DNA of 64,000 nt from NCBI GenBank assembly GCA_013289685.1, contig JABCZL010000007.1, positions 289,170 to 353,169 of the forward strand. Direction: 5' to 3'. The notes under the pieces were generated by a model. It had not been told where the DNA came from. It did not search any database and saw nothing but the letters and a program-made list of their open reading frames with translations. Origin of the DNA: Acidobacteriota bacterium. Its GTDB lineage: Bacteria; Acidobacteriota; Terriglobia; Terriglobales; Acidobacteriaceae. The translations under genes and the position numbers were made by a program. Of the stretch, positions 1 through 8,958 are shown in pieces; positions within the stretch are counted from its first letter, which is position 1, and each line of letters opens with the position of its first letter.

Positions 1-836
1 AACTCCATCGACTTGGGTGCGATGGCGACGAAATGTTCCAGCGGGTAAACGCTTTTGGGATCGACATTCACGCTGCCCGTGTAGGGAACGGTGTAGACAA
101 CGTTGAAACGCGTTTCGCCGGGGCGCAGTGGAAACAGGAAGGCGTATTTGTTCCTGGCATTCGCGCCTTCAGGCACGGGCGCGGACTTCACCGGCTGGCC
201 GCCGGCGGTCATGGCCTGGGCCTCGCCGATGGTTGCGCCGTCGGGCACGTAGAACTCCAGGTTGTGCTCGTTCATCTGAGTGCGCGGCGGCTTGGAGTTG
301 TTGGTCACGGCAAAGGTGCGCTCGACCTGGAGCTGTCCTTGACTGGCCTGGAACCGCATGATGTCGGCCACAACTTCGAGGCCTTCGACTTTCTTGCCGG
401 CGTCGTAGACTTCGACCTCCACCGACGTGGTTCCGGGAGGGGCCATGCGGTGATAGGTGACTTCCTGATGGATCACGCGGATGAGGTGCGGACCCTGGGC
501 GTCGAGCTTGAAACTGAACTTGCCTTTGGCGTCGGCCTTGGTGCGGCCGGCTTCTTCCATGCCTTGACCGAGGCTGAGGAGGATGACTTCGTCGCCGGCG
601 CCGGGCTTGCCGGTGGTGGAGTTTTTTACCGTGCCGGTTAGAGTTTGGGCGGAGGCGAGGGAGGAGAGCAGGAGGACGATGATGCTTAGAACGCGTGGCG
701 CGCGGGTTCTGCGTGAGAACTCCTTGCGGGGGCAGTGGGTGACATACGCGAACACGGGGTCCTTCGACTGCGCGGGAACTGCGCTTCGCGCACTTCCCGC
801 TCCGCTCAGGATGACACTAGTTTGGGGTCGGTTCAT
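1..836 (-). CDS. Secreted carboxypeptidase-regulatory-like domain protein (3' end beyond window)
   Basis: This reading frame is missing from the ORF track because it runs off the left edge. It starts at an ATG (836-834) that overlaps the TGA of the upstream gene (ATGA), so it is probably translationally coupled. Past an odd N-terminus there is a hydrophobic segment ending in SSLASAQTLTGTV, like a signal peptide, then a CarboxypepD_reg-like fold (GTVKNSTTGKPGAGDEV) and further beta-rich sequence. The first roughly 35 codons translate a dispersed hairpin element (VILSGAGSARSAVPAQSKD), so a start downstream of that element is possible. It sits last in the cytochrome c maturation cluster; its function there is unknown. 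Confidence 0.7.
   Translation of the reverse strand, partial: MNRPQTSVILSGAGSARSAVPAQSKDPVFAYVTHCPRKEFSRRTRAPRVLSIIVLLLSSLASAQTLTGTVKNSTTGKPGAGDEVILLSLGQGMEEAGRTKADAKGKFSFKLDAQGPHLIRVIHQEVTYHRMAPPGTTSVEVEVYDAGKKVEGLEVVADIMRFQASQGQLQVERTFAVTNNSKPPRTQMNEHNLEFYVPDGATIGEAQAMTAGGQPVKSAPVPEGANARNKYAFLFPLRPGETRFNVVYTVPYTGSVNVDPKSVYPLEHFVAIAPKSME
757..816. repeat. Dispersed hairpin repeat, family 1 (single unit)
   Basis: The unit has the family ends ggggtccttcgactg and ctcaggatgaca around a stem-loop (gggaactgcgcttcgcgcacttccc). The same flanks recur at about 20.8, 26.4, 29.9 and 46.0 kb. Here it is translated as part of the N-terminus of the minus-strand gene. Confidence 0.8.
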
Positions 837-1132
837 GGTCTCGCTTTTCTTGGGGCTGAGGCGGCTTTGGCTTCGAGGCGGGCGATTTCGGCCAGGAGCG
901 TGGCGGCTTCGTCTTGCAGGGACGATTTCAGGGATTGGTAATCGGCTTCGGGCATTTTGCCGGCTTTGAATTCGAAGTTCAGGTCGCGCAGATTTTCGTA
1001 GACGGCGTCTTTGCGTTCGCGCAAGTACGAGGCGCGGGTTTTCTCCGGGCCAACCAGGAAGGTGCTGGGGGAGAAAATGTAGAAGAGAGCTGCGGCGGTG
1101 GCCAGAAGGCAGCAGGCCAGTTCGAAGGTCAT
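833..1132 (-). CDS. Small CcmI-like membrane-anchored protein of the cytochrome c maturation cluster
   Basis: This 99-residue protein has one N-terminal membrane segment (about residues 3-22, LACCLLATAAALFYIFS) followed by a charged, probably coiled-coil cytoplasmic part with YENLRDLNFEFKAGKMPEADYQSLK. That layout matches the N-terminal part of CcmI/CycH-type proteins and the short proteins often encoded beside ccmH. Its ATG overlaps the ccmH stop (ATGA) and its own TGA overlaps the next start, so the genes are tightly coupled. The CcmI-like role comes from position and topology, not from a conserved catalytic motif. Confidence 0.7.
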   Translation of the reverse strand: MTFELACCLLATAAALFYIFSPSTFLVGPEKTRASYLRERKDAVYENLRDLNFEFKAGKMPEADYQSLKSSLQDEAATLLAEIARLEAKAASAPRKARP

Positions 1133-1620
1133 AGGTCGGTCTCCTTGCGCGCCTGATCACGGAACTTTTCCAGTTCCGCTCCCCGAATCGGTGGCACGCC
1201 GGCGGGCGGGGGAGGCGGCGGCCGGTTCTTCCAATTGCGAACTACGAAAACCACAGTGAGTACTCCCACGCCGAGTGCGACGAACGGCACGATCCACGCG
1301 GTGCGATCGAAACCCGTCTTGGTGGGGGCGGCGAGTACCGTGGGTCCATACTTTTGCACGAACGCTTGCTCGACCAGGCTGTCGCTGTCGCCGCGGCTGA
1401 TGGCGGCCATCAGCTCGTTGCGCATGCCGTCGGAATCGGGGCAGCCGACGTGGTTGCACTCCAGAAGAATCTGGTTGCAGCTGCAGATGCACATCATCTG
1501 GTGGCCGAGTTCGTTGAAGCGGGTGGCGGGATCGCCGGCGCCGGTGAAGGCGAAGACGGCGAGACAGAGTGAGCCGCATTGCAGGAGGCGGCGGAGGGTC
1601 GGGTTGAGTTTTGTGGTCAT
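1129..1620 (-). CDS. ccmH: Cytochrome c-type biogenesis protein CcmH family
   Basis: The 163-residue product has an N-terminal signal or anchor helix, a cysteine-rich periplasmic segment (HQMMCICSCNQILLECNHVGC, about residues 41-61), a short helical domain and a C-terminal membrane helix (about 110-128, WIVPFVALGVGVLTVVFVV). This is the CcmH/NrfF layout, where a CxxC-type motif reduces apocytochrome cysteines before heme attachment. The motif here has more cysteines than the classical LRCxxC form. It lies downstream of ccmF and overlaps the next gene by ATGA. A short proline-rich tail follows the last helix. Confidence 0.85.
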   Translation of the reverse strand: MTTKLNPTLRRLLQCGSLCLAVFAFTGAGDPATRFNELGHQMMCICSCNQILLECNHVGCPDSDGMRNELMAAISRGDSDSLVEQAFVQKYGPTVLAAPTKTGFDRTAWIVPFVALGVGVLTVVFVVRNWKNRPPPPPPAGVPPIRGAELEKFRDQARKETDL

Positions 1621-1649
1621 TTGTTGGTTACTCGTTTTCGGTGCGAGTG

Positions 1650-1800
1650 GAGCAGCCCTCAGCGGCTAAAGCCGCAAATCCGCGCCGCTTTTATGGCACG
1701 ACTAGAAGTCGTGCCCTTCCCGGTCGTGCTCCCTTCCCATTCCGATATGCTTCCCTCAGCCGGGGCTGCGCCCGGCGAACAGCCGAGGGCGGCTGTGCCT
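1650..1800. repeat. Intergenic hairpin repeats between ccmF and ccmH
   Basis: The gap holds two stem-loop units. One is cctcagcggctaaagccg with ggcacgactagaagtcgtgccc, also found in variant form near 15.58 kb. The other is agccggggctgcgcccggc followed by an inverted gccgagggcggc. No gene is seen. They may be extragenic palindromes or attenuators within the operon. Confidence 0.6.
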
Positions 1801-1804
1801 ACAT

Positions 1805-3859
1805 TTAATCTCCTGTCGCCACTGGGGCGGCGTGTTGTATCAGTCTTGCTGCTGGGACGCGGACTGGGGCTGGCGCGTTCGGGATCAGCGCCAGCACTGT
1901 GCCGCCGAGGATGATCCAGACGCCGATCCAAATCCACATGACCAGCGGGTTGAGGTGCGCTTTGATGATGGGCTGTCCGGCTTCGTTCTGGCCTTCGTAA
2001 ACCAGGTAGAGGTCTTCTTTGAAGGTCGACCGGATGCTCGGTTTGGTGGACGCCTGCCGGCTCGCCTTGTAGAACAGGCGTTGCGGCGTGACCGTGTCGA
2101 TCAGCTTGCCATTCTGGTAGACGTCCATGATCGCCCATTCGCTGGCTACGTTCGCGTTGTCGTCCTGTGTGTAGGAGCGGCAAACCATGTCGTAGCTGCC
2201 AATCGTCATGTGGTCGCCGTAGGCCAGGCCTTTTTCCGATTCTTTGTCCTGATTGAAGGCGGACCCGGCGAATCCGATGATCACGACCACCACGCCGAAG
2301 TGAACGATGTAGCCGCCGTAGCGGCGGGTGTTGCGATGCGTGAGTTGAACCATCGACGCGAACATGCCCTGGCCGGTGTGTCCCGCGATCACTTTGCTGC
2401 CGCGGTAGTACTCGCTGGCGATGGTGAGGGTGACCAGGACGCACAGGCCGATGGCCATCAGCGAATAGAAATAAGAAATGTCCTGCCAGGGACGCAGGCC
2501 GAAGGGCGATCCCCAGCTCGGCGGCGTGATCATGAGGAAGGCCATCACGGCAACCGCGCCGACTGTGGGCCACAGGAAATTCCGCTTGAGACTTTCGAAC
2601 GAAGTCTTGCGCCAGGCCAGCAACGGGCCGACGGCGGTCAGGATCAGGAGCAGCAGCGCGACCGGGATCGCCACGCGATTATAAAAAGGCGCGCCTACGG
2701 TGACTTTGTTGCCCTGTACCAGCTCGGAGATTTTCGGGAACCATGTTCCCCAGAGCACCACGAAGCAGAGCAGCACAAAGAGAAGATTGTTGAACAGGAA
2801 ACTCGACTCGCGGGAGATGAGCGACTCGAGTTTGTGCTCGCTGCGCAGGTGGTCATGGTTCTTGATGAAGAAGAAAAGGAACACAACGAAGGAGATAACG
2901 AGGAACCAGAAGAACCAGGGGCCGATTGACGATTGCGCGAAAGCGTGGACGGAGGCGATGATGCCGCTGCGCGTTAGGAATGTTCCGAGAATCGCCAGCC
3001 AGAACGCGGCGAAGACCAGCCACATGTTCCAGACTTTCAGCATGCCGCGCTTCTCCTGCATCATGACCGAATGCAGGAACGCCGTGCCGACGAGCCAGGG
3101 CATCAGCGAGGCGTTTTCGACGGGGTCCCAGCCCCAGTAGCCGCCCCAGCCGAGGACGGCGTAGGCCCAGTGCGCGCCGAGGAAAATTCCGCAGGTGAGC
3201 AAGCCCCAGGTAACCATGGTCCAGCGGCGGGTGATGTGGATCCATTTGTCGCCGGGATACTTCATGATCAGCGCGCCCAGCGCGAAGGCGAAGGGCACGG
3301 TGGTTCCGACGTAACCGAGATAAAGCATGGGCGGATGGATGACCATCTCGGGATACTGGAGAAGAGGATTCAAGCCGCTGCCATCGGCGCGCATGGGGCC
3401 TTCGAGCAGGCCGAAAGGGTTGGCGGCGAAATTCACCAGCGCGAGAAAAAAGATTTGCACGCCGGCGAGAACCACCGACGCATAGGCGAACAGGCGGGGA
3501 TCGGTCTTGTAGCGAAGGCGCAGCACGAAGCCGTATCCGGATAAGAGAAGGGCCCAGAAGAGGATTGAACCTTCCTGGCCCGACCACAAGGTGGCGAACT
3601 TATAAGGAGCAGGCAGGTCGCGGTTGCTGTGATGAAAGATGTAGGCGATGGTGAAATCGTCATGGAAGGCGGAGACGACAAGGGCGATGGCGGCGAGAAG
3701 AACTCCTCCGAAAACTACAACGCCGGCGCGACGAGCGGTTTCGCCGACACGCTCCCACATCGGGTCGCCGGGAAAGAAGAGCGCGATCAGGCCGGCCCCG
3801 AACGAATAAATGCTCAGCGCCAATGCGAGGAGCAAGGCAAAACTACCAATCTGCGCCAT
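1805..3859 (-). CDS. ccmF: Heme lyase CcmF/CcsA-type cytochrome c assembly protein
   Basis: CcmF joins heme to the CxxCH motif of apocytochromes at the outer face of the inner membrane. The protein is strongly hydrophobic with more than ten predicted helices. It carries the tryptophan-rich heme-handling motif GWGGYWGWDPVENASLMPWL (about residues 237-256) and a conserved histidine segment MVIHPPMLYLGY (about 172-183). The track starts at a TTG (3874), but the ATG at 3859 follows a ggggat ribosome site and gives MAQIGSF, so I prefer 684 residues, within the normal CcmF range. The ccmA-E genes are not in the window. It heads the minus-strand cluster with ccmH. Confidence 0.93.
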   Translation of the reverse strand: MAQIGSFALLLALALSIYSFGAGLIALFFPGDPMWERVGETARRAGVVVFGGVLLAAIALVVSAFHDDFTIAYIFHHSNRDLPAPYKFATLWSGQEGSILFWALLLSGYGFVLRLRYKTDPRLFAYASVVLAGVQIFFLALVNFAANPFGLLEGPMRADGSGLNPLLQYPEMVIHPPMLYLGYVGTTVPFAFALGALIMKYPGDKWIHITRRWTMVTWGLLTCGIFLGAHWAYAVLGWGGYWGWDPVENASLMPWLVGTAFLHSVMMQEKRGMLKVWNMWLVFAAFWLAILGTFLTRSGIIASVHAFAQSSIGPWFFWFLVISFVVFLFFFIKNHDHLRSEHKLESLISRESSFLFNNLLFVLLCFVVLWGTWFPKISELVQGNKVTVGAPFYNRVAIPVALLLLILTAVGPLLAWRKTSFESLKRNFLWPTVGAVAVMAFLMITPPSWGSPFGLRPWQDISYFYSLMAIGLCVLVTLTIASEYYRGSKVIAGHTGQGMFASMVQLTHRNTRRYGGYIVHFGVVVVIIGFAGSAFNQDKESEKGLAYGDHMTIGSYDMVCRSYTQDDNANVASEWAIMDVYQNGKLIDTVTPQRLFYKASRQASTKPSIRSTFKEDLYLVYEGQNEAGQPIIKAHLNPLVMWIWIGVWIILGGTVLALIPNAPAPVRVPAARLIQHAAPVATGD

Positions 3860-4079
3860 GTGGGAGATCCCCAACGTATTTTTTCAGAAACCCAAGGTAG
3901 AGGCAACCGCGGGAAGCAGAAAGCGCGGTGCCGGAAGGACATTGCGAGAACGGGCCAGTTTCGTGCGTCAGAGATTTGAGCTGAGATGCGGCGCTGAAAC
4001 GAGGCAGGCGTAAACGTTTCCACGGAGAGCGGCGGCCGGGGCTCGGCCGCCTAGCGGCTTCAGGAGCGAGGCGCTTGCT

Positions 4080-4439
4080 TTATGCGCTGTGCTGCTGGTA
4101 GCGCTGGCGAACCTCGTGCTCCGCCGCCAGCCAGTCCTCGGTCTCGTGGCCTGATTCGAATCCGCGGCGCTCGCTCAGCAAGTAGGCAAGGCTGCGGATT
4201 TCGTCCTCGAGGTTAATGGGAACCAGGTTGGCGCGCGGTTCGGTTCTGACGATCTCGGGTTTGCGCGGGGCCCTTTTTGTTTCCGTCTTCTTGGTGTTTC
4301 CGTTGGTTGGGATTGCGGGCGACGCCTCTGCCGTCTTGATCGTGGCCTCAGGAACGGTGGCCTCAGGAACGGGCGGTGCGCTGTTGGTGGAATTGCCGTT
4401 CACGGGGTTCGTCTTCTTGGGGATTTTCGCTTTCGCCAT
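4080..4439 (-). CDS. DUF2934 domain protein
   Basis: I start at the ATG of MAKAKIPKK because it follows a good aggagt site; the track start lies 22 codons upstream without one. The first 75 residues are low-complexity Pro/Thr/Glu/Lys sequence with a short duplication (PEATVPEATI). The C-terminal 40 residues (LEDEIRSLAYLLSERRG..DWLAAEHEVRQRY) match DUF2934, a small helical domain common in Acidobacteria and of unknown function. It lies upstream of ccmF in the same direction, 220 bp away, so co-transcription is uncertain. Confidence 0.8.
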   Translation of the reverse strand: MAKAKIPKKTNPVNGNSTNSAPPVPEATVPEATIKTAEASPAIPTNGNTKKTETKRAPRKPEIVRTEPRANLVPINLEDEIRSLAYLLSERRGFESGHETEDWLAAEHEVRQRYQQHSA

Positions 4440-4769
4440 GATGGGATACTCCTTGCATGCTCCTAAGTGTAGGAATGTTTGGATTTGTTGATGAATGAAC
4501 AACATACAGTTTGCCCCTGCTTATTCGTGTTGAGTATAAGTTTCGCTTTGCGGGTTAGAACTACTATATCCCTAATAGAGCCTGTGGAAGGGAATGAGTT
4601 GCACAAAAAAATGCGATGGGGCTGTGCAAAATTCCAGAGATGATAGCGGAAGTCAGCGCCAGCAATCAGAAAAAGAAAGACGAGAATCAAGCGGCCGAGA
4701 GCGCCAATCGGGCGATGGCATGCGCTGAAAACCGGCGCCGCTTTGTTATAATTTAGCTTCGCCTTCTGA
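4440..4769. other. Intergenic stretch, no gene seen
   Basis: These 330 bp separate the DUF2934 gene from tRNA-Glu. The part near 4500-4620 is unusually A+T-rich for this genome and probably holds the divergent promoters. I see ttgttataattta at about 4744-4756, which includes a -10-like tataat just ahead of the tRNA. Confidence 0.5.
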
Positions 4770-4844
4770 GGCGCTATCGTCTAGGGGTTAGGACGGAAGA
4801 TTCTCAATCTTCAAACCCGGGTTCGATTCCCGGTAGCGCTACCA
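4770..4844 (+). tRNA. tRNA-Glu (anticodon CTC)
   Basis: The cloverleaf is complete: acceptor GGCGCTA/TAGCGCT (first pair G-U), TC, a D-arm GTCTAGGGGTTAGGAC, anticodon stem GAAGA/TCTTC around TTCTCAA giving CTC, a T-arm CCGGGTTCGATTCCCGG and an encoded CCA. The last 16 bases (cccggtagcgctacca) recur exactly at 11632-11647. Confidence 0.95.
4829..4844. repeat. Putative att site, tRNA 3' end copy
   Basis: This is the 16-bp 3' end of tRNA-Glu, repeated exactly in direct orientation at 11632-11647. Such duplications mark sites of tyrosine-recombinase integration into tRNA genes. Confidence 0.65.
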
Positions 4845-4857
4845 GCTATCTTCCGCT

Positions 4858-4887
4858 AAAGCCCGCTCAATCAGCGGGTTTTGTTTT
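4858..4887 (+). terminator. Rho-independent terminator of tRNA-Glu
   Basis: The inverted repeat cccgct-caatc-agcggg, extended by AAA/TTT, is followed by ttttgtttt just after the tRNA. Confidence 0.85.
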
Positions 4888-5452
4888 GCCTCAAAAGCCT
4901 CCTGACGCTCCTTGACCTGAATTCGCGGTCACAGCACAAAATGGTACACACGTCTTTCGGTCCCATACACTGTGGCGCCGACTCGCAGGCTCGAAGTCAC
5001 GAGCGATCCGGATGACAACATGTTCCTCGATGTGCGGATGTCGAGCGAGCCGACGGCGCGTTGGGCAGAGTTGTTAGTTTTGCCAGTTCTCGTCGCTGCC
5101 GCCCCCCTATATCTTTGCGATATTCGTTGTAGTGTGGCCGGGCAGGCTCGGGTCACGGACAGGGGAGAACATAGCAAGCCTAAATAGTGGCAATCGCTGG
5201 AAGTTCTCCTAGTTCTGCAATGCTCTATTCGGCAGCCGCGGGTCGGGGTTTACATCTCGGCAGATGAAAAAACAGGTCACAAAAACGGCCGCCCGACCGG
5301 TTCGAAGGCATATTCCCGCGATCCAGGATGCGCTGTGCGGGCGTCGGTTTGTTTCCCCTTCGCTGTCGCGGTGGCAAGGTCAGGGGATTCGAAATTCTAT
5401 TGAGGCTAGAAAGCACGACGTACTAGAAGGCACGACGTACAGGAGAAAAGCG
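4888..5452. other. Intergenic stretch, no convincing gene
   Basis: This 565-bp gap between tRNA-Glu and the TolC-like gene has only short overlapping ORFs (4929-5187) without ribosome sites or recognisable motifs. A short direct repeat (agcacgacgtactagaaggcacgacgtac) lies just before the next gene's ribosome site at about 5412-5440. Confidence 0.5.
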
Positions 5453-6946
5453 ATGAAGGAAAGCAACGAACGGATATCAGTGGTCCCGAACTGCTGGCTG
5501 CGCAGCCCTATCGCTCTAGTTTGCTGTCTTGTACTCAGTGGAGTTGTAGCAGGTCAGGATATCCCGACCATCGCTTCGGCTCCGGTGCCGCCACTGCCGG
5601 ACGCCCCCGGAGCCCGTCTGAATCTACAATTCATCCCGGCATACCAAAGCCCGACCCGCAAGCCCGCGGAAGGGCGTGAGAGTCGGGACGTCGTCCTCGG
5701 CGCTCGTTCGGAGCAGGTTACTACCTCGGCAGCTGCCCGGCTGATCACGCTGCAGGAAGCGCAGGAGAGAGCCGCCCCTGCGAACGGCAACCCCATGGTG
5801 CGCCTCGGCCAGCTTCAAGTTGAAGTGGCTCGGCAGACTCGGCTGGGGACGATGTCCACTTTCTTCCCGCAAATTGGTTCCACGTTCACGAACTTTCACT
5901 TCAACAAGTTCATGGGTACAGAGATTGAGATTGCGCGTCCGATTCAGGGTGGAACGATAAACGCTGGAGTGCCACTAGCTGGCAAAGATCAAACTCTGGT
6001 TGCGGTTACCGCGACCCAACCGATTACGCCCCTGTTCCAGCTTCGCGAACTCTATAAGATCAACCTGGCAGACGAGCGCATTGCGCGGGCGAAAGCGGGG
6101 ATGCCTGTCCCTGAGACAGCCAGCAAGGTCGAGAAAACCTACTACGAACTGCTAGTCGCTCAACGGCAACTGGATTTTGCCAAATTGAACGCCACGGCGA
6201 GTGCGAATAAGTGGCTGGTGGCCAGCAGCAGTGCGGCAATTCCGGTGGCATCGGCCGGCCACGACGAGGAACTGGTTGCAATCAGCAATGCGCTGGCGAT
6301 CGCAACCACAAAGGAAAAAGAATTGAGAGCTTCTCTGAATGAGTTGCTCGGATGGCCGGTTGACACAGAACTGCAGTTGGTGCCTCCCGACCCCAGCTAT
6401 GAAGAAATCTCATTGAAAGAGGCCACCGATAAAGCATTAGTGGCGAGCCCCGATGTGGTAGAGGCAGAGCAAAATGTAGTGAAGGCGCGGTCGGCCTTGA
6501 CGTTGCAGAAGTTGGCTTATGTTCCCGTCGTCGCCGTGATCGGCGGATACGCTTATAACAACAATGCAGTTCCTCTGCTGCCGCACGACTTCTCTTTCGT
6601 AGGAGTCATGGCGACCTATAACGTGTTCGATTTCGGCAAGCGCGAACACACAATCAAAGGGGCGACCGCGCAGGCTGAAATGGCGGCGATTGCCCTGCAG
6701 TTGACCAAGGCCAAAGTCGCCGCGGCGGTCAAGAGCAGCCACTTCGAACTGCAGCGCTCGCGGCAACTGAGCGAACTGACTCGCCGCCTGGATTCAGCAA
6801 TTCAGGTTCAGAGGGCGAGTTACGAAGAAAACGGTGCAGAGGTCATAGCGGCTAAGAAAGCCAAAGTAGAGGCAGAGATGTTTCAAGCCGATCTCGACTA
6901 TCGTCAGGCCCTGTCCAAGCTTAAGACCCTTATGGGCGAGCAGTAG
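5453..6946 (+). CDS. TolC-family outer membrane factor
   Basis: The track ORF begins 63 codons upstream, but the ATG at 5453 sits 7 bp after aggag and gives a signal peptide (MKESNERIS.., SPIALVCCLVLSGVVAGQ), so I take 497 residues. The mature protein shows the duplicated helical pattern of TolC/OprM trimeric efflux channels, with alternating long helices and beta stretches (GGYAYNNNAVPLLPHDFSFVG, then TYNVFDFGKREH..). It would form the outer membrane exit duct for an RND, MFS or type I exporter, but no inner membrane pump or membrane-fusion gene is adjacent. It lies in the putative tRNA-Glu island, upstream of a DUF481 barrel. Confidence 0.85.
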   Translation: MKESNERISVVPNCWLRSPIALVCCLVLSGVVAGQDIPTIASAPVPPLPDAPGARLNLQFIPAYQSPTRKPAEGRESRDVVLGARSEQVTTSAAARLITLQEAQERAAPANGNPMVRLGQLQVEVARQTRLGTMSTFFPQIGSTFTNFHFNKFMGTEIEIARPIQGGTINAGVPLAGKDQTLVAVTATQPITPLFQLRELYKINLADERIARAKAGMPVPETASKVEKTYYELLVAQRQLDFAKLNATASANKWLVASSSAAIPVASAGHDEELVAISNALAIATTKEKELRASLNELLGWPVDTELQLVPPDPSYEEISLKEATDKALVASPDVVEAEQNVVKARSALTLQKLAYVPVVAVIGGYAYNNNAVPLLPHDFSFVGVMATYNVFDFGKREHTIKGATAQAEMAAIALQLTKAKVAAAVKSSHFELQRSRQLSELTRRLDSAIQVQRASYEENGAEVIAAKKAKVEAEMFQADLDYRQALSKLKTLMGEQ

Positions 6947-7094
6947 AGATCGAACTGCGAGCGGCAGGATTTTGTGAGAAATGCGCTTCGAGAGGGGGTG
7001 CGCACCCCGCCCACGCAGACCGGGTCATGGGGGCGCTGTCTGCATCGGCCCCGCGATGCTCCGCGACCAGTCTCCGAGGTAGATCGACATCGTT

Positions 7095-8150
7095 ATGAAA
7101 ATTGGGGCCGCAATCCTTTGCTTCACCCTTCTGTTTACCGTGCCTCTGTTCGCGCGAGAAAAGTCCGATGTCATCGTCATGAACAACGGCGATCGCCTGA
7201 CGGGCGAGATCAAAGGCCTCGATTCTGGTGTGCTCTTCGTGAAGTTCGATTACATGGACGGCACTAGCTCGATCCAATGGTCCAAGGTGAATCACCTGGA
7301 GAGCAAACAATTGTTTATGGTGAAGACCGAGGACGGATCGGTATATACCGGAACGCTGCTCACGGCGGAAGGACTTGCCGGGCGGCCGATGCAAATTCAG
7401 ATCTTGGAGAGTGCCGGGCAAGCAGAGGAGGTTGCGCAATCGCAGATCGTAAAGGTCTATCAGACCGCCGACGGATTCTGGCGGCGCCTTAATGGCGACA
7501 TCAACTCAGGGATCATGTATTCCAAAGGCAACCAAACGACCCAGTACAACCTGAGTTCGTCCGTCGAATACCCGGGAGAACGCTGGGCGGCGGGAGCGAA
7601 CATGAGTTCCTCGTTCGCCTCCAGTAGCGGGGATAGCGTGTCGACCCGAAATTCCCTGGGCATCAATGCTCTTCGTTTACTACGCTGGAACAACTGGTAT
7701 TACTCGGGCACCAGCAGCTTCCTGCAGAGTTCGACACAGGATATCCGACTGCAGACGAACCTTAGCGGAGGCATCGGACGGTATTTTAAAAACACCAATC
7801 ATGCCCAGATTTCACTGCTCGCCGGCTTCGGCTGGCAGAACACATCCTATTCGCATCCCACTAATTCGCGGGCCAGTCCAAACATCGCGGCCGCCGTGGT
7901 AACCACCGAGTTGAAGTTTTTCAGGTTCGACAAAACTAATCTGGACGTTACTGCCACGGTATTCCCAGCGCTGTCGCAACCGGGGCGCGTCTTTGTCAAC
8001 ACGAACATGACCTATTTCGTAAGGCTGTACCGCCACCTGACTTGGAACGTCTCGTTCTACGGAAATTGGGACAACCAGCCGCCATCACATTTCTCAGGCA
8101 GCGACTATGGAACCACTTCCGGACTCGGCTGGAAGTTCGGTAACAGATAG
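7095..8150 (+). CDS. DUF481 outer-membrane beta-barrel protein
   Basis: The 351-residue product has a signal peptide (MKIGAAILCFTLLFTVPLFA), an N-terminal SH3-like region (VIVMNNGDRLTGEIKGLDSGVLFVKFDYM, then a second IQWSKVNHLESKQLF strand set), and from about residue 135 amphipathic beta-strands ending in a short strand (SGLGWKFGNR). This matches DUF481 proteins related to YdiY, predicted outer-membrane barrels of unknown role. It follows the TolC-like gene by 148 bp. Only a weak, distant gagg precedes the ATG. Product class is firm; function is not. Confidence 0.85.
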   Translation: MKIGAAILCFTLLFTVPLFAREKSDVIVMNNGDRLTGEIKGLDSGVLFVKFDYMDGTSSIQWSKVNHLESKQLFMVKTEDGSVYTGTLLTAEGLAGRPMQIQILESAGQAEEVAQSQIVKVYQTADGFWRRLNGDINSGIMYSKGNQTTQYNLSSSVEYPGERWAAGANMSSSFASSSGDSVSTRNSLGINALRLLRWNNWYYSGTSSFLQSSTQDIRLQTNLSGGIGRYFKNTNHAQISLLAGFGWQNTSYSHPTNSRASPNIAAAVVTTELKFFRFDKTNLDVTATVFPALSQPGRVFVNTNMTYFVRLYRHLTWNVSFYGNWDNQPPSHFSGSDYGTTSGLGWKFGNR

Positions 8151-8276
8151 GCAATTGCCGCGACGTAATCACGATGCCTGCCTGTGAATTGAGGAGTGTC
8201 CCGTCTGGCCCCGCATTTTCCCTGAGTTCGTCCCCGGGTTTCCATGCTCGCGCGGGATCAATCACGCCAGTGCTTT

Positions 8277-8720
8277 TCACAGCAGAAGAATGTTTCCGAT
8301 GAGGGTGACCAGCAGAATGGTCCCGAGCAAGAGAACGGCGGCGGCCATCTGGAAATTAGGGTTGCGGAAGACACTCTCTTTCCTGCCCATGCGCTTCAAT
8401 GTCCGGGAATACTGAGTGATCATAAGGAACAGGGGAATGATTCCCACCGCCAGCATGAAGCCGCCAATGTTCCTTGGCGTCTGAGGCCGCATGATGACTT
8501 TCATCGGAGAATGCTCCTGCACGTACTTCAGGACATTGAATATCGTGAATCCAAAGCCGATAAGTGCCATCGATGTGCGCACCCCGGCCAGCATCGTTCG
8601 GTCTGCTGCCAGAACGGTCCGTTCAACAGCAAGCCTGTCGGCCAGTTTCAGTTCTTGCTTGAATTCGTTCTCTTCTTTTTCTATTTCGCTTCCTGCCCCA
8701 CTTTTTTCTTTGTCTAGCAT
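8277..8720 (-). CDS. DUF202 (YidH-like) small membrane protein
   Basis: The 147-residue protein has a charged N-terminus followed by the DUF202 signature region (LADRLAVERTVLAADRTMLAGVRTSMALIGFGFTIF) and three membrane helices at about 50-63, 85-101 and 123-146. DUF202 proteins are inner-membrane proteins of unknown function related to E. coli YidH/YidG. It is single, convergent to the DUF481 gene and 238 bp from the Rieske gene start. Confidence 0.85.
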   Translation of the reverse strand: MLDKEKSGAGSEIEKEENEFKQELKLADRLAVERTVLAADRTMLAGVRTSMALIGFGFTIFNVLKYVQEHSPMKVIMRPQTPRNIGGFMLAVGIIPLFLMITQYSRTLKRMGRKESVFRNPNFQMAAAVLLLGTILLVTLIGNILLL

Positions 8721-8958
8721 TTTGTTCTTTCGCCGTCTTCATCCCCTGCGATATCCACAGGCTCAGGAGCTTCAGGGGAGGTTCTGGTCGCCAATAGTAC
8801 TTGTGAACTGGCAGTCTGCACGCGGACACGGGAAAGGCTGGGGCGCACGCCCAGTCTGTGTTATGCAACGTTTTACAAAACCGGAGAACTCTGGAGTTTC
8901 GCCATTTTCTCTTCTCCTTGCGAGAGGATTCACAGCAAATGTCCGCCACCATTTCGTA

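Noticed and set aside
1832-2929. Long plus-strand ORF over ccmF
   Set aside because: It is antisense to a clear CcmF protein and has no ribosome site or family pattern; a shadow of GC-rich codon use.
4929-5187. Two overlapping ORFs of about 70-80 codons after tRNA-Glu
   Set aside because: They are antisense to each other without ribosome sites or motifs; no choice between them is possible.
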